From Alicyclobacillus tolerans (GTDB taxonomy: Bacteria > Bacillota > Bacilli > Alicyclobacillales > Alicyclobacillaceae), in contig NZ_JXBW01000014.1 of the NCBI RefSeq assembly GCF_001447355.1, forward strand, positions 1 through 64,000: 64,000 nt of DNA. The letters are read 5' to 3'. Shown here piece by piece: positions 1-8,572 of the stretch. Positions within the stretch are counted from its first letter, which is position 1. The number at the start of each line of letters is the position of its first letter. Made by a program: the position numbers and the translations under genes. The notes under the pieces are model-generated. The model ran no database searches. It had not been told where the DNA came from and was given only the letters and a program-made list of their open reading frames with translations.

Positions 1-135
1 ACATAGCAGCACAGACAAACGAACTCAGCTCAAAGGTTTCACGAAACACAGCTGAAGCGAAGCTTGGTCCGAGCGAACACATCTGCAGGCCGAAGGCCGA
101 AGCCGTGTGAGCGAGGAACAAACGAAGCATGAAAG

Positions 136-251
136 TCTGGTGACCATAGCGGAGGGGAAACACCCGTAACCATCCCGAACACGGACGTGAAGACCTCCAG
201 CGCCGAGAACACTTGTCTCGAGAGGGACTGGGAAGGTAGGTCGTTGCCAGG
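136..251 (+). rRNA. rrf: 5S ribosomal RNA
   Basis: The stretch carries the conserved 5S core ACACCCGTAACCAT, then CCGAACACGGA and CAGCGCCGAGA-type blocks in the right order and spacing. The 5' end (CTGGTGAC, 137-144) pairs with the 3' end (GTTGCCAG, 243-250) to close helix I, giving a length of about 116 nt, normal for Bacilli. The 135 bases before it match no gene and are probably the 23S-5S spacer, so the window begins inside an rRNA operon. End points are good to a few bases. Confidence 0.93.
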
Positions 252-259
252 CAAGAGAG

Positions 260-295
260 AACAGAGTCAGGCGAAGATGCATGGCTCTGTTTTGC
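260..295 (+). terminator. rRNA operon terminator
   Basis: Inverted repeat AACAGAGTCA (260-269) and TGGCTCTGTT (282-291), ten pairs with one G-T, followed by a short T run. It starts eight bases after the 5S gene and is the likely end of the rRNA transcript. The T tract is short, so efficiency is uncertain. Confidence 0.65.
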
Positions 296-581
296 TATAT
301 GCACCATTCCTCGCCCACTTCCCCGAAAGCAGAAGCTCAGCCCCGGCCGAGTGCATCTGTAGGTGCCGTCGAAAGCGTATGGGTACTATGGGTGTGGGAC
401 CTTTAGTTTATATCTTATACAATATGAGGATGTTGATTTTTTGTGAAAATGGTATTGAAAACGTATGCGTAAGTCGCTATGATGACTATAAATCGATTTG
501 GTTAGTTGTTTGAGCGAATCAAAATTAAGATTCGCCGACTGAGGTTTCGCTCATTTGGTGTTATTACAAGGGGGATTACAA
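296..581 (+). other. Leader region before the peptide-binding protein gene
   Basis: No convincing gene lies here. The stretch becomes AT-rich from about 410. Near its end GCGAATC (514-520) can pair with GATTCGC (529-535), while GAGCGAA (512-518) can instead pair with TTCGCTC (546-552), so two mutually exclusive hairpins are possible just before the ribosome site AAGGGGGATT at about 569-578. No clear sigma-A -35/-10 pair was found. Confidence 0.4.
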
Positions 582-2285
582 ATGAAAAAGAAACACGTGG
601 CTGGCATCGCTGTTGCAGCAGCTGTTGTGGTCGCTGGTGGCGCGTACGTCGGGGTTGCAAATGGTGGTTCTTCACAACCTACTGTTTCTACCAAAGAGGT
701 AAGCGCTTCCGCATCTACAAGTCCGTCGGCTTCAACTCTGACCGTACTCACCAGCCCTAAAGGTAACTTTGCTGATAGCTTCAATCCTTTTGATCCTAGT
801 ACGAATGATGGGACGTTCGGTAACATTTACGAGACGCTTTTCTATTTTGATAGCGTCACAGGCAAGACATTCAATCTACTTGGTAAGAGCTATGCGTTTA
901 GTAATGGAAACAAGACGTTGACCGTTAATTTGCAACCGAATGCGAAGTGGTCTGACGGTGTGAAGTTCACGGCTCAAGACGTCGTGTTCACATTTAATGA
1001 ACTGAAGAAGTATCCCGCAGCTGATACGAATAACGTCTGGTCGCAGTTGGAGAGTGTGAAAGCAGTTGGCAATTCTAAAGTTGTGTTTACTTTCAAAACG
1101 GTTGACATTCCGTTTGCAGAGCAATACGTACTAGGCTCCACTTATATCGTGCCCGAACACGAGTGGAAGTCATTAGGTGATCCGACGAAAGTGAAATTGC
1201 CATGGCAGAAAGCCATCGGTACCGGCCCCTTCAAGCTTGTTTCCTTCTCACCCCAGATGTATACGTTTGCAGCGAACAAGCTCTATTACGGCGGTGTGCC
1301 GAAGGTCCAGTACGTGAAGTATCCTGCATACACGAGCAACCAAACTGCCGACTTGGCACTGGCGAGCGGTGAGATTGATTGGTCCGGGATTGACATTCCC
1401 GATATTCAGAAGACGTATGTCTCTGCCAATCCGAAGCGCAATCACTATTACTTTGCGGCCGGTAGCGTCGTAGAGATGTACCCGAACTTTAACAATCCTT
1501 TGTTGAGTCAGCTACCTGTGCGGGAGGCCATTAATCTTGCGATTAATCGCAATGTGATTCAGTCAAAAGGTGAAACAGGATATTCACAACTTCCGGTGCC
1601 AACCAGCCTGATTCCTTCGCAGATGTCGTGGTTGAATCCAAATCTGCCGGGGGATGCCAAGTCGTTCAGCGTAAATGACGCTAAGGCTGTTCAAATTCTC
1701 GAGAAGGCCGGGTTCCGCCGGGATAGTCATGGGATTTTCGCTAAAAACGGAAAGGAACTGTCATTCCAGTTGCTTACGGTTACAGGGTGGAGTGACTGGG
1801 ACGAAGATGCGCTTCTCATTAAGCAAGAGTTGCAGCAGGTCGGTATTAACATTAACGTTGTTCAACAACAATTCTCGGCGTATTACAATCTCATCGATCC
1901 GGGGGCAGGACTGAAACCGCATTACGATCTCGCGTTGTCTTGGACAAATGAAGGTCCTACGCCGTATACGATTTATTACGATATGCTCGATTCGAAGGGC
2001 AATTTCAACATTGAGCAGTATCGAAATCCAGCGGTTGATGCTGCGCTTACGCAGTTTGCTGCGACTACAAATGTGTCTCAACAAAAGCAGGCTTTGTATA
2101 AGGTTGAGTCGATCGTAACGCAGCAACTACCTGTAATTCCAATCTTCGATGGCGAGCTGTGGTATGAGTATAACGATGCGAAATTCACAGGATGGCCGAC
2201 GAAGAACAATCTGTGGATCAATCCAGCGCCATATACGTTCCAGTCTGCGGCCATTATCATGGATCACCTGAAACCTGTACAATAA
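582..2285 (+). CDS. Peptide ABC transporter substrate-binding protein (SBP_bac_5 family)
   Basis: The 567-residue product has the fold-defining blocks of the DppA/OppA family: a region around residues 90-150 reading LxxNAKWSDGVKFTAQDVVFT, a GTGPFKL motif, and a long C-terminal lobe ending in a family-like segment. These proteins capture oligopeptides outside the membrane for ABC import. The start is ATG 582, chosen for the AAGGGGGATT ribosome site just upstream. The N-terminus (MKKKHVAG, then a run of Ala/Val/Gly) is a signal or anchor segment, but no lipobox cysteine follows, and no cysteine is seen in the whole protein, unusual for a Gram-positive binding protein. No permease or ATPase gene is adjacent, so it stands alone between an rRNA operon and a terminator. 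Substrate unknown. Confidence 0.88.
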   Translation: MKKKHVAGIAVAAAVVVAGGAYVGVANGGSSQPTVSTKEVSASASTSPSASTLTVLTSPKGNFADSFNPFDPSTNDGTFGNIYETLFYFDSVTGKTFNLLGKSYAFSNGNKTLTVNLQPNAKWSDGVKFTAQDVVFTFNELKKYPAADTNNVWSQLESVKAVGNSKVVFTFKTVDIPFAEQYVLGSTYIVPEHEWKSLGDPTKVKLPWQKAIGTGPFKLVSFSPQMYTFAANKLYYGGVPKVQYVKYPAYTSNQTADLALASGEIDWSGIDIPDIQKTYVSANPKRNHYYFAAGSVVEMYPNFNNPLLSQLPVREAINLAINRNVIQSKGETGYSQLPVPTSLIPSQMSWLNPNLPGDAKSFSVNDAKAVQILEKAGFRRDSHGIFAKNGKELSFQLLTVTGWSDWDEDALLIKQELQQVGININVVQQQFSAYYNLIDPGAGLKPHYDLALSWTNEGPTPYTIYYDMLDSKGNFNIEQYRNPAVDAALTQFAATTNVSQQKQALYKVESIVTQQLPVIPIFDGELWYEYNDAKFTGWPTKNNLWINPAPYTFQSAAIIMDHLKPVQ

Positions 2286-2296
2286 CCGGACAATCG

Positions 2297-2338
2297 GACT
2301 GCCTTATGGATCATATGATTCATAAGGCAGTCTTGCTT
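2297..2338 (+). terminator. Rho-independent terminator after the binding-protein gene
   Basis: Perfect 12-bp inverted repeat GACTGCCTTATG (2297-2308) and CATAAGGCAGTC (2321-2332), followed by TTGCTTTTG. It lies 12 bases after the stop codon and makes the upstream gene monocistronic. Confidence 0.88.
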
Positions 2339-2548
2339 TTGTTGCGTCCTTCTATCAGCCGGTTTGCACAAACTGACCCCAGTTTCATTCCGCCTACGAT
2401 CACGCTTCCGTTCTTCACTTCATTCTCGAGATTTGACTGTAGTTCCGTACGAAGATTGATACACTATACAAATGTGAATCCAATTACCGATAGGCCAATT
2501 TCCAAGTAATCGAAGACTTGATGACGACACCAGGAGGGCATCGACAAT

Positions 2549-3676
2549 ATGATTGCATCCTGCACGTTTCGTAGATTAGAAATCCCGCTTGTCGAGCCAA
2601 TGCGGACTGCTTATGGGGAGCATCGAGTGAAGACCGCAATCCTGATCGAGTTGCAAAGCGATAGCGGTGCCATGGGTGTCGCAGAATGTGTCGCCATGCG
2701 TGAGCCGACGTATACCGAGGAATCGGTCGCGACTGCATGGCACGTCATTCGTGATCATCTGCTTCCGCGGCTTGCACGGGGACAACGGCTGAAGACGCTG
2801 GAGCCAGGCACTTTGACGGAGATCTGGTCAGACATTCGTGGTAACAAGATGGCACAAGCTGCAGTCGAGATGGCGTTTTGGGATCTTTGGTCGATGGAGC
2901 ACGATACGTCCATGGCAAAGCTCATTGGTGGTGTGCACGAGGAGATCGATGTAGGCATTAGCATTGGCATCCAGGCTTCTACGGAAAAATTGCTCATGCG
3001 CGTAGAGCGGGCCCTACAGGAAGGTTATCGGCGGATTAAACTAAAAATCTCGCCAGAGGCAGACCGTGCCCCGCTTCTTTCCATTCGCAAAGTATTCCCC
3101 GACGTTGCTCTGATGGCCGATGCAAACAGTGCATACCGTCTCGATCACATAGATCGCTTGTTGGAGCTGGATGGCTTGGCTCTTATGATGATTGAGCAGC
3201 CGCTTGCCTATGACGATATGGTCGATCACGCTGAACTTCAGGCCCGGTTGCGAACGTCTATATGTCTGGATGAGAGCATACGCAGCGCCGAAGATGTGCG
3301 GCGGGCGGCCAAGATTGGTGCGTGTCGTATTGTCAACATAAAACCGGGTCGTCTTGGCGGGATCGGTGAAGTTATACGTACTCATCAGATTGCCCAACAG
3401 TATAAGATTGGCCTTTGGTGTGGAGGCATGTACGAAACAGGTGTAGGACGCTTGCACAATCTTGCGATTTGTTCCCTTCCAGGCATGGTTTTCCCAACCG
3501 ACACTGGCCCCAGTGATCGCTATTTCGAACGCGACATTCTCAAAGAACCAATCCGCTTTGAGAAACCTGGAATTCTACGTGTGCGGCAGACGCATGGGGT
3601 TGCCGAGTGGGTCGATTGGGAGGTCGTGGATGCCTTCACGACGGACAAACTCGTTGTGCAGTTGCGCGAACTCTAA
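2549..3676 (+). CDS. Enolase-superfamily enzyme of the MenC / N-acylamino acid racemase type
   Basis: The 375-residue protein shows the mandelate-racemase/muconate-lactonizing barrel. The catalytic set is in place: K164-x-K166 in IKLKIS, metal ligands D191 (MADANSAY), E216 (IEQPL) and D241 (CLDES), and K265 in the segment VNIKPGRLGG. This arrangement is typical of o-succinylbenzoate synthase and N-succinylamino acid racemase. No menaquinone genes lie near it, so a racemase or epimerase role is as likely as MenC. ATG 2549 follows AGGAGGG (2532-2538) at normal spacing. It is separated from the binding protein by a terminator and from ftsE by about 170 bases, so it is probably transcribed alone. 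Confidence 0.85.
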   Translation: MIASCTFRRLEIPLVEPMRTAYGEHRVKTAILIELQSDSGAMGVAECVAMREPTYTEESVATAWHVIRDHLLPRLARGQRLKTLEPGTLTEIWSDIRGNKMAQAAVEMAFWDLWSMEHDTSMAKLIGGVHEEIDVGISIGIQASTEKLLMRVERALQEGYRRIKLKISPEADRAPLLSIRKVFPDVALMADANSAYRLDHIDRLLELDGLALMMIEQPLAYDDMVDHAELQARLRTSICLDESIRSAEDVRRAAKIGACRIVNIKPGRLGGIGEVIRTHQIAQQYKIGLWCGGMYETGVGRLHNLAICSLPGMVFPTDTGPSDRYFERDILKEPIRFEKPGILRVRQTHGVAEWVDWEVVDAFTTDKLVVQLREL

Positions 3677-3793
3677 TTTGCCGAACAATGTTTGCAGGTT
3701 GGTCAAGTTTTAACAACAGGAATTTTGCCGGATCGCGTCGAACTGTCTCCTTTGTGCAGAGGGTGATGGTTATTTTTTGCCCGACAGGCGGAC

Positions 3794-3822
3794 TTGCCGA
3801 CGTAAACCTAAACCGATTTATT
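3794..3822 (+). promoter_or_regulatory. Candidate sigma-A promoter for ftsEX
   Basis: TTGCCG (3794-3799) and TTTATT (3817-3822), four of six matches each to the consensus hexamers, are separated by 17 bases and lie 26 bases before the ftsE start. Sequence match only. Confidence 0.35.
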
Positions 3823-3848
3823 GTGTGACAGAGGAGTCGATTTGCGCA

Positions 3849-4535
3849 GTGATTGAAATGCAGGATGTATGGAAGGAGTACCCGAACGGTACACAGGCCC
3901 TGAATGGCATCTCTGTGCAGATTCAAAAGGGAGAGTTCGTTTACGTCGTCGGACCCAGCGGTGCCGGGAAGTCGACATTTATCAAATTGATGTACAGAGA
4001 AGTCCGTCCGACCCGCGGACACATCTTCGTCAATGGATTCAACATCGAGCGCCTGAAGGATCACAAAATTCCGTTGCTCCGTCGGAGTATCGGGGTCGTC
4101 TTTCAGGATTTCAAATTGCTCCCTAAGCTGACTGCGGCTGAAAACGTCGCATTTGCGCTCGAGGTGATTGGCTTGTCGCACAAGCAAATCCGTAAGCGGG
4201 TGCGAGAAGTCCTGAGCCAGGTCGGTTTGGAGGACAAGATGGACATGTTGCCTTCTCAACTATCTGGCGGTGAGCAGCAACGCGTGGCGGTTGCGAGATC
4301 GCTCGCGAATAACCCGACGGTGATCATCGCCGATGAACCGACGGGTAACTTGGACCCGGACACATCGTGGGGTATCATGCGGTTGTTTCAACACATCAAT
4401 GATCGTGGTACGACCATTGTGATGGCTACGCACAACCGGGAAATTGTCAATTCGATGCGGAGGCGCGTTATTGCCATTGAAAACGGCGTGATCGTCAGAG
4501 ACGAGGAGAAAGGGTATTACGGATATGATGAGTAG
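3849..4535 (+). CDS. ftsE: Cell-division ABC transporter ATP-binding protein FtsE
   Basis: FtsE is the ATPase of the FtsEX complex, which activates peptidoglycan hydrolases (CwlO in Bacillus subtilis) at the membrane. The 228-residue product has Walker A GPSGAGKS (residues 35-42), the signature LSGGEQQR, Walker [14 protein letters not shown] and the H-loop segment ATHN. A GTG start at 3849 is preferred because it gives the family N-terminus [14 protein letters not shown] and lies 12 bases after GAGGAG (3831-3836). An ORF extension upstream to 3777 lacks family similarity. The stop overlaps the ftsX start, indicating translational coupling. Confidence 0.95.
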   Translation: MIEMQDVWKEYPNGTQALNGISVQIQKGEFVYVVGPSGAGKSTFIKLMYREVRPTRGHIFVNGFNIERLKDHKIPLLRRSIGVVFQDFKLLPKLTAAENVAFALEVIGLSHKQIRKRVREVLSQVGLEDKMDMLPSQLSGGEQQRVAVARSLANNPTVIIADEPTGNLDPDTSWGIMRLFQHINDRGTTIVMATHNREIVNSMRRRVIAIENGVIVRDEEKGYYGYDE

Positions 4536-5415
4536 GATATTCCGGCATCTGCGCGAAGGGATCAAAAACGTCATCCGCAATGGCTGGATGTCGTTCGCAT
4601 CGATGAGTGCGGTTATCGTGACGCTTGCGGTGCTAGGGTTTTCGCTCATTCTCACGTTCAACGTCGCACAAATGTCGACGGATGTAACTTCGCAATTGGA
4701 GTTTAGTGCTTTTCTCAACGTAAATGCTACGCAGCAGACAGGTAGCGCGATTGCCGCTCAGATCAAGGCCTTGCCTGGTGTGGAGTCCGTGCAGGTGATC
4801 TCGAAGAACGAGGGCCTGGCGCAGATGAAGAAGGAACTTGGTTCTGAGATGGGCGACGTTCTCAATGCGTTCAAACAGAATCCGTTGCCGATTCAGTTGG
4901 TCGTCAAACCTGCTGATCCGCATCAAATTGACCGGATTGCTCGACAGGTTGAAGAAATTCAAGGAGTTGCCACGGTGCGCGATCCTCACCAGTTGGCTGC
5001 GGCCATTTTCCGAACGTTAGCCATCGTCCGTGACGTCGGCGTCGTGTTCGTCGTGGCGTTGCTCATCACGTCGATGTTTCTCATTTCGAATACGATTCGC
5101 ATTACGATTTTTTCACGGCGCCGCGAGATCGAAATCATGAAGTTGGTCGGGGCGACAAACTGGTTCATTCGGTGGCCGTTTATCGTAGAAGGAATGCTTA
5201 TCGGTTTGGTCGGGGCGGTCGTTCCCGTATTGGTGCTTGTCTACGGCTACCGATCGCTGTATATTCGCGCCAAAGGAGTGTTTAGCGGGCTTTCTTTCCC
5301 GTTGGTGCAGGCTGGGGATCTCGGCGTCAAACTCGCCGTGATTTTGTTGGCTATCGGCCTGTTCATCGGGCTGTGGGGAGGCGTGATGTCTGTTCGTCGC
5401 TTCCTCCGCGTCTAA
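4525..5415 (+). CDS. ftsX: Cell-division permease-like protein FtsX
   Basis: The 296-residue protein has the FtsX layout: a short cytoplasmic start with RNGWMSFASMSAV, a first membrane helix at about residues 22-45, an extracellular domain of about 110 residues, and three C-terminal helices with the SRRREIEIMKLVGAT motif after the second helix. It transmits the FtsE ATPase cycle to a cell-wall hydrolase outside. It overlaps ftsE by 11 bases. ATG 4525 and ATG 4528 are both possible starts. The hydrolase partner itself (CwlO or EnvC type) is not encoded next to it here. Confidence 0.95.
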   Translation: MMSRIFRHLREGIKNVIRNGWMSFASMSAVIVTLAVLGFSLILTFNVAQMSTDVTSQLEFSAFLNVNATQQTGSAIAAQIKALPGVESVQVISKNEGLAQMKKELGSEMGDVLNAFKQNPLPIQLVVKPADPHQIDRIARQVEEIQGVATVRDPHQLAAAIFRTLAIVRDVGVVFVVALLITSMFLISNTIRITIFSRRREIEIMKLVGATNWFIRWPFIVEGMLIGLVGAVVPVLVLVYGYRSLYIRAKGVFSGLSFPLVQAGDLGVKLAVILLAIGLFIGLWGGVMSVRRFLRV

Positions 5416-5460
5416 GGGAGCCAATGAGTTCGCGCATCAGTCGAGAAGGGATACGTCCGC

Positions 5461-6753
5461 ATGCATCTGACGGCGAATGGGTGGTGGGCGATTGTAATAA
5501 TCGCTTTACTGTCATTCTTGCTCAATCCGTTACACTATTTGTCGACAGGCTTCGTCATTTGGGACCTCGTTCGCAATGTCCGCAGCGAGCGTGAATGGTT
5601 TGGTATTCGTGTGACTCGCATCGGCCGGACGCTCATTTTGCGCTACGCAAGGGCCTGCCTGGTTGGCTTGGTCGGGTCCATCGCGCTGTTTGCTTGCGGT
5701 GTCTCGGTGACGTGGCAGTCGATAGCCTATGTGAGTGCCGTGTCGATTGTGCTCGGCGTGATCCGATCACGCTTTGCGGCCACGCCATTTGCAGTCGCAG
5801 CCGCCGCAGTCATCTCATTTTGCGCTCGCCAGGCACATCTATCGCGTGTAATCGGATGGTCATGGTTGCACGTAGTTGAATCCTTTCCGATTGGCGCATG
5901 GCTGGCGATTGTCGCTGTGAGTTGTTGTGCCGAATGTATCATGACGTTTTGGGGCGTGCGCGATGCCATACTGCCGGCCTTGCTCACGTCGCGACGGGGC
6001 AGGCGAATTGGTGCGCTCAAACTGCAACTGGGTTATGCCATGCCTGTGGCTGTCTGGATGCATCCTCTGGGGGGGCATGCCTTGATGTGGCAGTCCGGCT
6101 TCCATCCCTGGCGGATGCCTCTAGGTCAGCCGATCGAAATCGGAATCTTGCCGCTGGTGTTCGGACTCCACGCCGTATTCACCGGCCTTCGGCCGCAGCG
6201 AGCGCTGATGCATGTTCGCTGGTTTGACTTGGTGCGCGCACTGGTGGCAGCGGCTGGTTTTGTGCTTGCCCGCCTGTACGCTCCGCTTGTGGCGGTTTGG
6301 GCTGCCATTCTACTCATTCTCATCGCTGAAGTATTTCGTTTCCTTTGGCGGCGGATTGACTCGACTGTGGAGCCGTTATACACGCCAAACAATCGGGGCG
6401 TGCGCGTGCTATATACGATTCGTGGTTCACTAAGCGACAAAATCGGCATTCGGCCAGGCGAGATTGTCACGCATGTCAATCAGTCGCCGGTACATACCGA
6501 GTATGATATTCACTTCGCCATGGAACAAAACCCGGCGTATGCAAGATTTCAAGTGGTAGATGCGGATGGGGAAGTACGCCTGCTGAGTAGTCCCATTTTC
6601 GAGGGCGAGCGGCACGATCTCGGCCTCCTCTTGGTTGTCTCCAGCGACGAGCCAGCACTCCGTTTGAACCGCCCATTTGGGTTTCTTGAAACAATCTACT
6701 TGCGCCGTGCGAAAAAGCCACATGTTACGGTGACGCAACCACAGGCGGAATGA
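5461..6753 (+). CDS. PDZ-domain polytopic membrane protein, MinJ-like
   Basis: The 430-residue product has an N-terminal half with multiple hydrophobic helices (roughly residues 8-330) followed by a PDZ domain in the last 120 residues, recognisable by GSLSDKIGIRPGEIVTHVNQ. This is the layout of MinJ, the topology factor that links DivIVA to MinD at division sites in Bacillus subtilis. Its position between ftsEX and uvrBA matches minJ there, supporting the assignment, although ctpB and swrA, which also lie in that interval in B. subtilis, are missing. GAAGGGA (5444-5450) precedes ATG 5461. MinJ function is inferred from layout and synteny, not from a strong motif. Confidence 0.75.
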   Translation: MHLTANGWWAIVIIALLSFLLNPLHYLSTGFVIWDLVRNVRSEREWFGIRVTRIGRTLILRYARACLVGLVGSIALFACGVSVTWQSIAYVSAVSIVLGVIRSRFAATPFAVAAAAVISFCARQAHLSRVIGWSWLHVVESFPIGAWLAIVAVSCCAECIMTFWGVRDAILPALLTSRRGRRIGALKLQLGYAMPVAVWMHPLGGHALMWQSGFHPWRMPLGQPIEIGILPLVFGLHAVFTGLRPQRALMHVRWFDLVRALVAAAGFVLARLYAPLVAVWAAILLILIAEVFRFLWRRIDSTVEPLYTPNNRGVRVLYTIRGSLSDKIGIRPGEIVTHVNQSPVHTEYDIHFAMEQNPAYARFQVVDADGEVRLLSSPIFEGERHDLGLLLVVSSDEPALRLNRPFGFLETIYLRRAKKPHVTVTQPQAE

Positions 6754-6787
6754 CTGTCGGCCGTTGGCCGGAGGAGGAGGCGAGTGT

Positions 6788-7585
6788 ATGGATCTCGCAA
6801 CGATATTAGGTTTGGTGATTGCCGTCGTAGGCTTGGTCGGCGGCTATGTTTTGGACAAAGGGGCGCTCGGTGCGCTGATTCAGCCGCCGGCGATGTTGAT
6901 TGTGTTTGGGGGCACGATTGGCGCGACTTTGCTTTCTAATAAAATGAAATCCTTTACGTCCATCATCCGTTACTTACGAATTGCGTTTATGGCCCCGAAG
7001 CGTGATCCCCACGCAACCATCGAACAGTTGGTCGACTTGGCGACAATGGCTCGTAGAGAAGGAATCCTTGCTTTGGAAGACCACGTCGATTCGTTTGAGG
7101 ATCCGTTTATTCGCAATGGCATTCGCCTAATCGTTGACGGGATCGATCCGGAATTGGTCAAAGAGATGCTCGAGACGGAGATTTCCTACATTGAGCAGCG
7201 CCATGAAGTTGGTATCAATCTGTTTGAGTCAGCTGCAGGGTTTGCACCGACGATGGGCATTATCGGTACGGTTATGGGCCTGGTACACGTGCTTGGTAGC
7301 CTGAGCGATGTGAGTAAACTAGGACCCGAGATTGCCACAGCGTTTATCGCGACCTTATACGGTGTAGCCAGTGCAAACGTGTTTTGGATGCCAATAGGGA
7401 ACAAGTTGCGTGTGCGTTCGCAGGAGGAAATTCTTGAACGCGAGATGAGTGTGGAAGGCATCTTGTCGATTCAGGCAGGCGAGAACCCAAATGTGTTGCG
7501 CCAGAAGTTGATGTCATTCCTGGCGGCTTCTGAGCGGATAGACAAGAAGGCGGGTGTCTCCAGTGGCGCGGCGCAAGAGGCCTAA
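6788..7585 (+). CDS. motA: Flagellar motor stator protein MotA (proton or sodium channel)
   Basis: The 265-residue protein has the MotA pattern of four membrane helices with a large cytoplasmic loop between helices 2 and 3. The conserved segment AGFAPTMGIIGTVMGLV and a second proline in FWMPIGNKL correspond to the helix 3-4 prolines needed for torque generation. It forms the stator ring with MotB. ATG 6788 follows GAGGAGGAGG (6771-6780) at good spacing. No other flagellar gene is present in the window, so the pair sits apart from the main flagellar operons. Whether the coupling ion is H+ or Na+ (MotA versus MotP) cannot be decided by eye. Confidence 0.9.
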   Translation: MDLATILGLVIAVVGLVGGYVLDKGALGALIQPPAMLIVFGGTIGATLLSNKMKSFTSIIRYLRIAFMAPKRDPHATIEQLVDLATMARREGILALEDHVDSFEDPFIRNGIRLIVDGIDPELVKEMLETEISYIEQRHEVGINLFESAAGFAPTMGIIGTVMGLVHVLGSLSDVSKLGPEIATAFIATLYGVASANVFWMPIGNKLRVRSQEEILEREMSVEGILSIQAGENPNVLRQKLMSFLAASERIDKKAGVSSGAAQEA

Positions 7586-8381
7586 AAAACACCAAAATCA
7601 CGAGCGCTGGTTGGTTACGTATTCCGATTTGATCACGCTCTTGTTGGTTTTCTTTATCGTGATGTTTGCGATGTCGACCATTGATAAAACGCGGTTTGCG
7701 ACGCTGGCTCAATCGTTGTATCAGGCGCTGCATCCCGGACAGCAGATTCCGCTCAATGGAATGGGGACGACCGCGTTGCTGAACAGCGGTGACCAGAACA
7801 ACGGGACGCAGTTTCCCGACAACTTGACAGCCCCGAATGGCGCATCTAAGCAGAAAGCACAAAATCAATCGCAGTCGTCTTTGCAAGATCAGCAACAGCT
7901 GGACCAATTGTTTAAAGAGATACAGCAATATATCTCTGCACACCATTTGAATGGTGAAGTGCAGGTAGAAGATCAAGCACGCGGTGTGCAAATCACGATG
8001 CGTGACGTGGCGTTGTTTAACACGGGGCAAGCTGTGTTACTCCCTGGTGCACAACACATCATTTCGGGGTTTGTCCCATTTTTCAAACAAATTACCAATA
8101 GTATCGTGGTGGAAGGCTATACAGATACGCAGCCGATTGACACACCAATTTACCCGTCGAACTGGGAGTTATCAGCAGCTCGGGCGATGAGTGTTGTGCG
8201 GTTTTTGAGCAATCATGGGATCGATCCGACGCGGTTGGCGGGCATGGGATATGGACAATACCATAACGTCGCGCCAAATAATACGCCTGCAGGGCGTCAG
8301 GCAAACCGTCGAGTTAACATTGTCGTATTGCAAAAAGCGTCCTCGCGGGGAACCGTACAGACACTGCCTGCTGGTAACTAA
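7554..8381 (+). CDS. motB: Flagellar motor stator protein MotB
   Basis: The 275-residue product has a single N-terminal membrane helix with the ion-binding aspartate in TYSDLITLLLVFFIVMFA (D25 when counted from GTG 7554), a Gln/Ser-rich linker, and a C-terminal OmpA-type peptidoglycan-binding domain with VEGYTDTQPI and NRRVNIVVL. It anchors the stator to the wall. The gene overlaps motA by 32 bases. GTG 7554 and GTG 7563 are both feasible starts. AAGAAGG at 7544-7550 is the only ribosome site, and it fits 7563 better by spacing, which would shorten the protein by three residues. Confidence 0.92.
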   Translation: MSPVARRKRPKKHQNHERWLVTYSDLITLLLVFFIVMFAMSTIDKTRFATLAQSLYQALHPGQQIPLNGMGTTALLNSGDQNNGTQFPDNLTAPNGASKQKAQNQSQSSLQDQQQLDQLFKEIQQYISAHHLNGEVQVEDQARGVQITMRDVALFNTGQAVLLPGAQHIISGFVPFFKQITNSIVVEGYTDTQPIDTPIYPSNWELSAARAMSVVRFLSNHGIDPTRLAGMGYGQYHNVAPNNTPAGRQANRRVNIVVLQKASSRGTVQTLPAGN

Positions 8382-8441
8382 GCTGTGTGGCAGGCCGTGC
8401 TTGTAAACTCCTAAACTTTCCTGACTTCCCTCCGCAGTTCA

Positions 8442-8470
8442 TTGAACAGGATTCCCCACTTCTTTATAAT
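8442..8470 (+). promoter_or_regulatory. Upstream sigma-A promoter candidate for uvrBA
   Basis: TTGAAC (8442-8447) and a perfect TATAAT (8465-8470) are separated by 17 bases. It would start transcription near 8477, upstream of both LexA boxes. Confidence 0.6.
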
Positions 8471-8510
8471 GAGATTCGATTGATGTGAATGGAATAATGC
8501 CGCTGGATAG

Positions 8511-8524
8511 GGAACGCTCGTTCC
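8511..8524 (+). promoter_or_regulatory. LexA (SOS) operator 1 upstream of uvrB
   Basis: GGAACGCTCGTTCC contains the Bacillus LexA core GAAC-N4-GTTC with two departures from the published 14-base consensus CGAACRNRYGTTYC. The flanking bases make the larger inverted repeat AGGGAAC/GTTCCCT followed by five T residues (8526-8530), so this site could also act as a weak terminator or attenuator in RNA. Confidence 0.7.
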
Positions 8525-8540
8525 CTTTTTGGCGTTTCAG

Positions 8541-8549
8541 TGATATTGT
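8541..8549 (+). promoter_or_regulatory. Extended -10 promoter candidate between the two LexA boxes
   Basis: TGATATTGT has the TGn extension directly before the -10-like TATTGT (8544-8549). LexA box 1 overlaps its would-be -35 area and box 2 covers roughly +4 to +17, an arrangement suited to repression. Sequence match only. Confidence 0.4.
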
Positions 8550-8558
8550 GTACAGTGG

Positions 8559-8572
8559 CGAACGTATGTTTG
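8559..8572 (+). promoter_or_regulatory. LexA (SOS) operator 2 upstream of uvrB
   Basis: CGAACGTATGTTTG matches 13 of 14 positions of the Bacillus LexA consensus CGAACRNRYGTTYC, missing only the last base. It ends seven bases before the uvrB ribosome site. uvrBA is a classical LexA-regulated operon, so the call agrees with known biology. Confidence 0.85.

Noticed and set aside
187-513. Plus-strand ORF of 108 codons across the 5S region
   Set aside because: It overlaps the 5S rRNA gene and its terminator and has no ribosome site or family resemblance.
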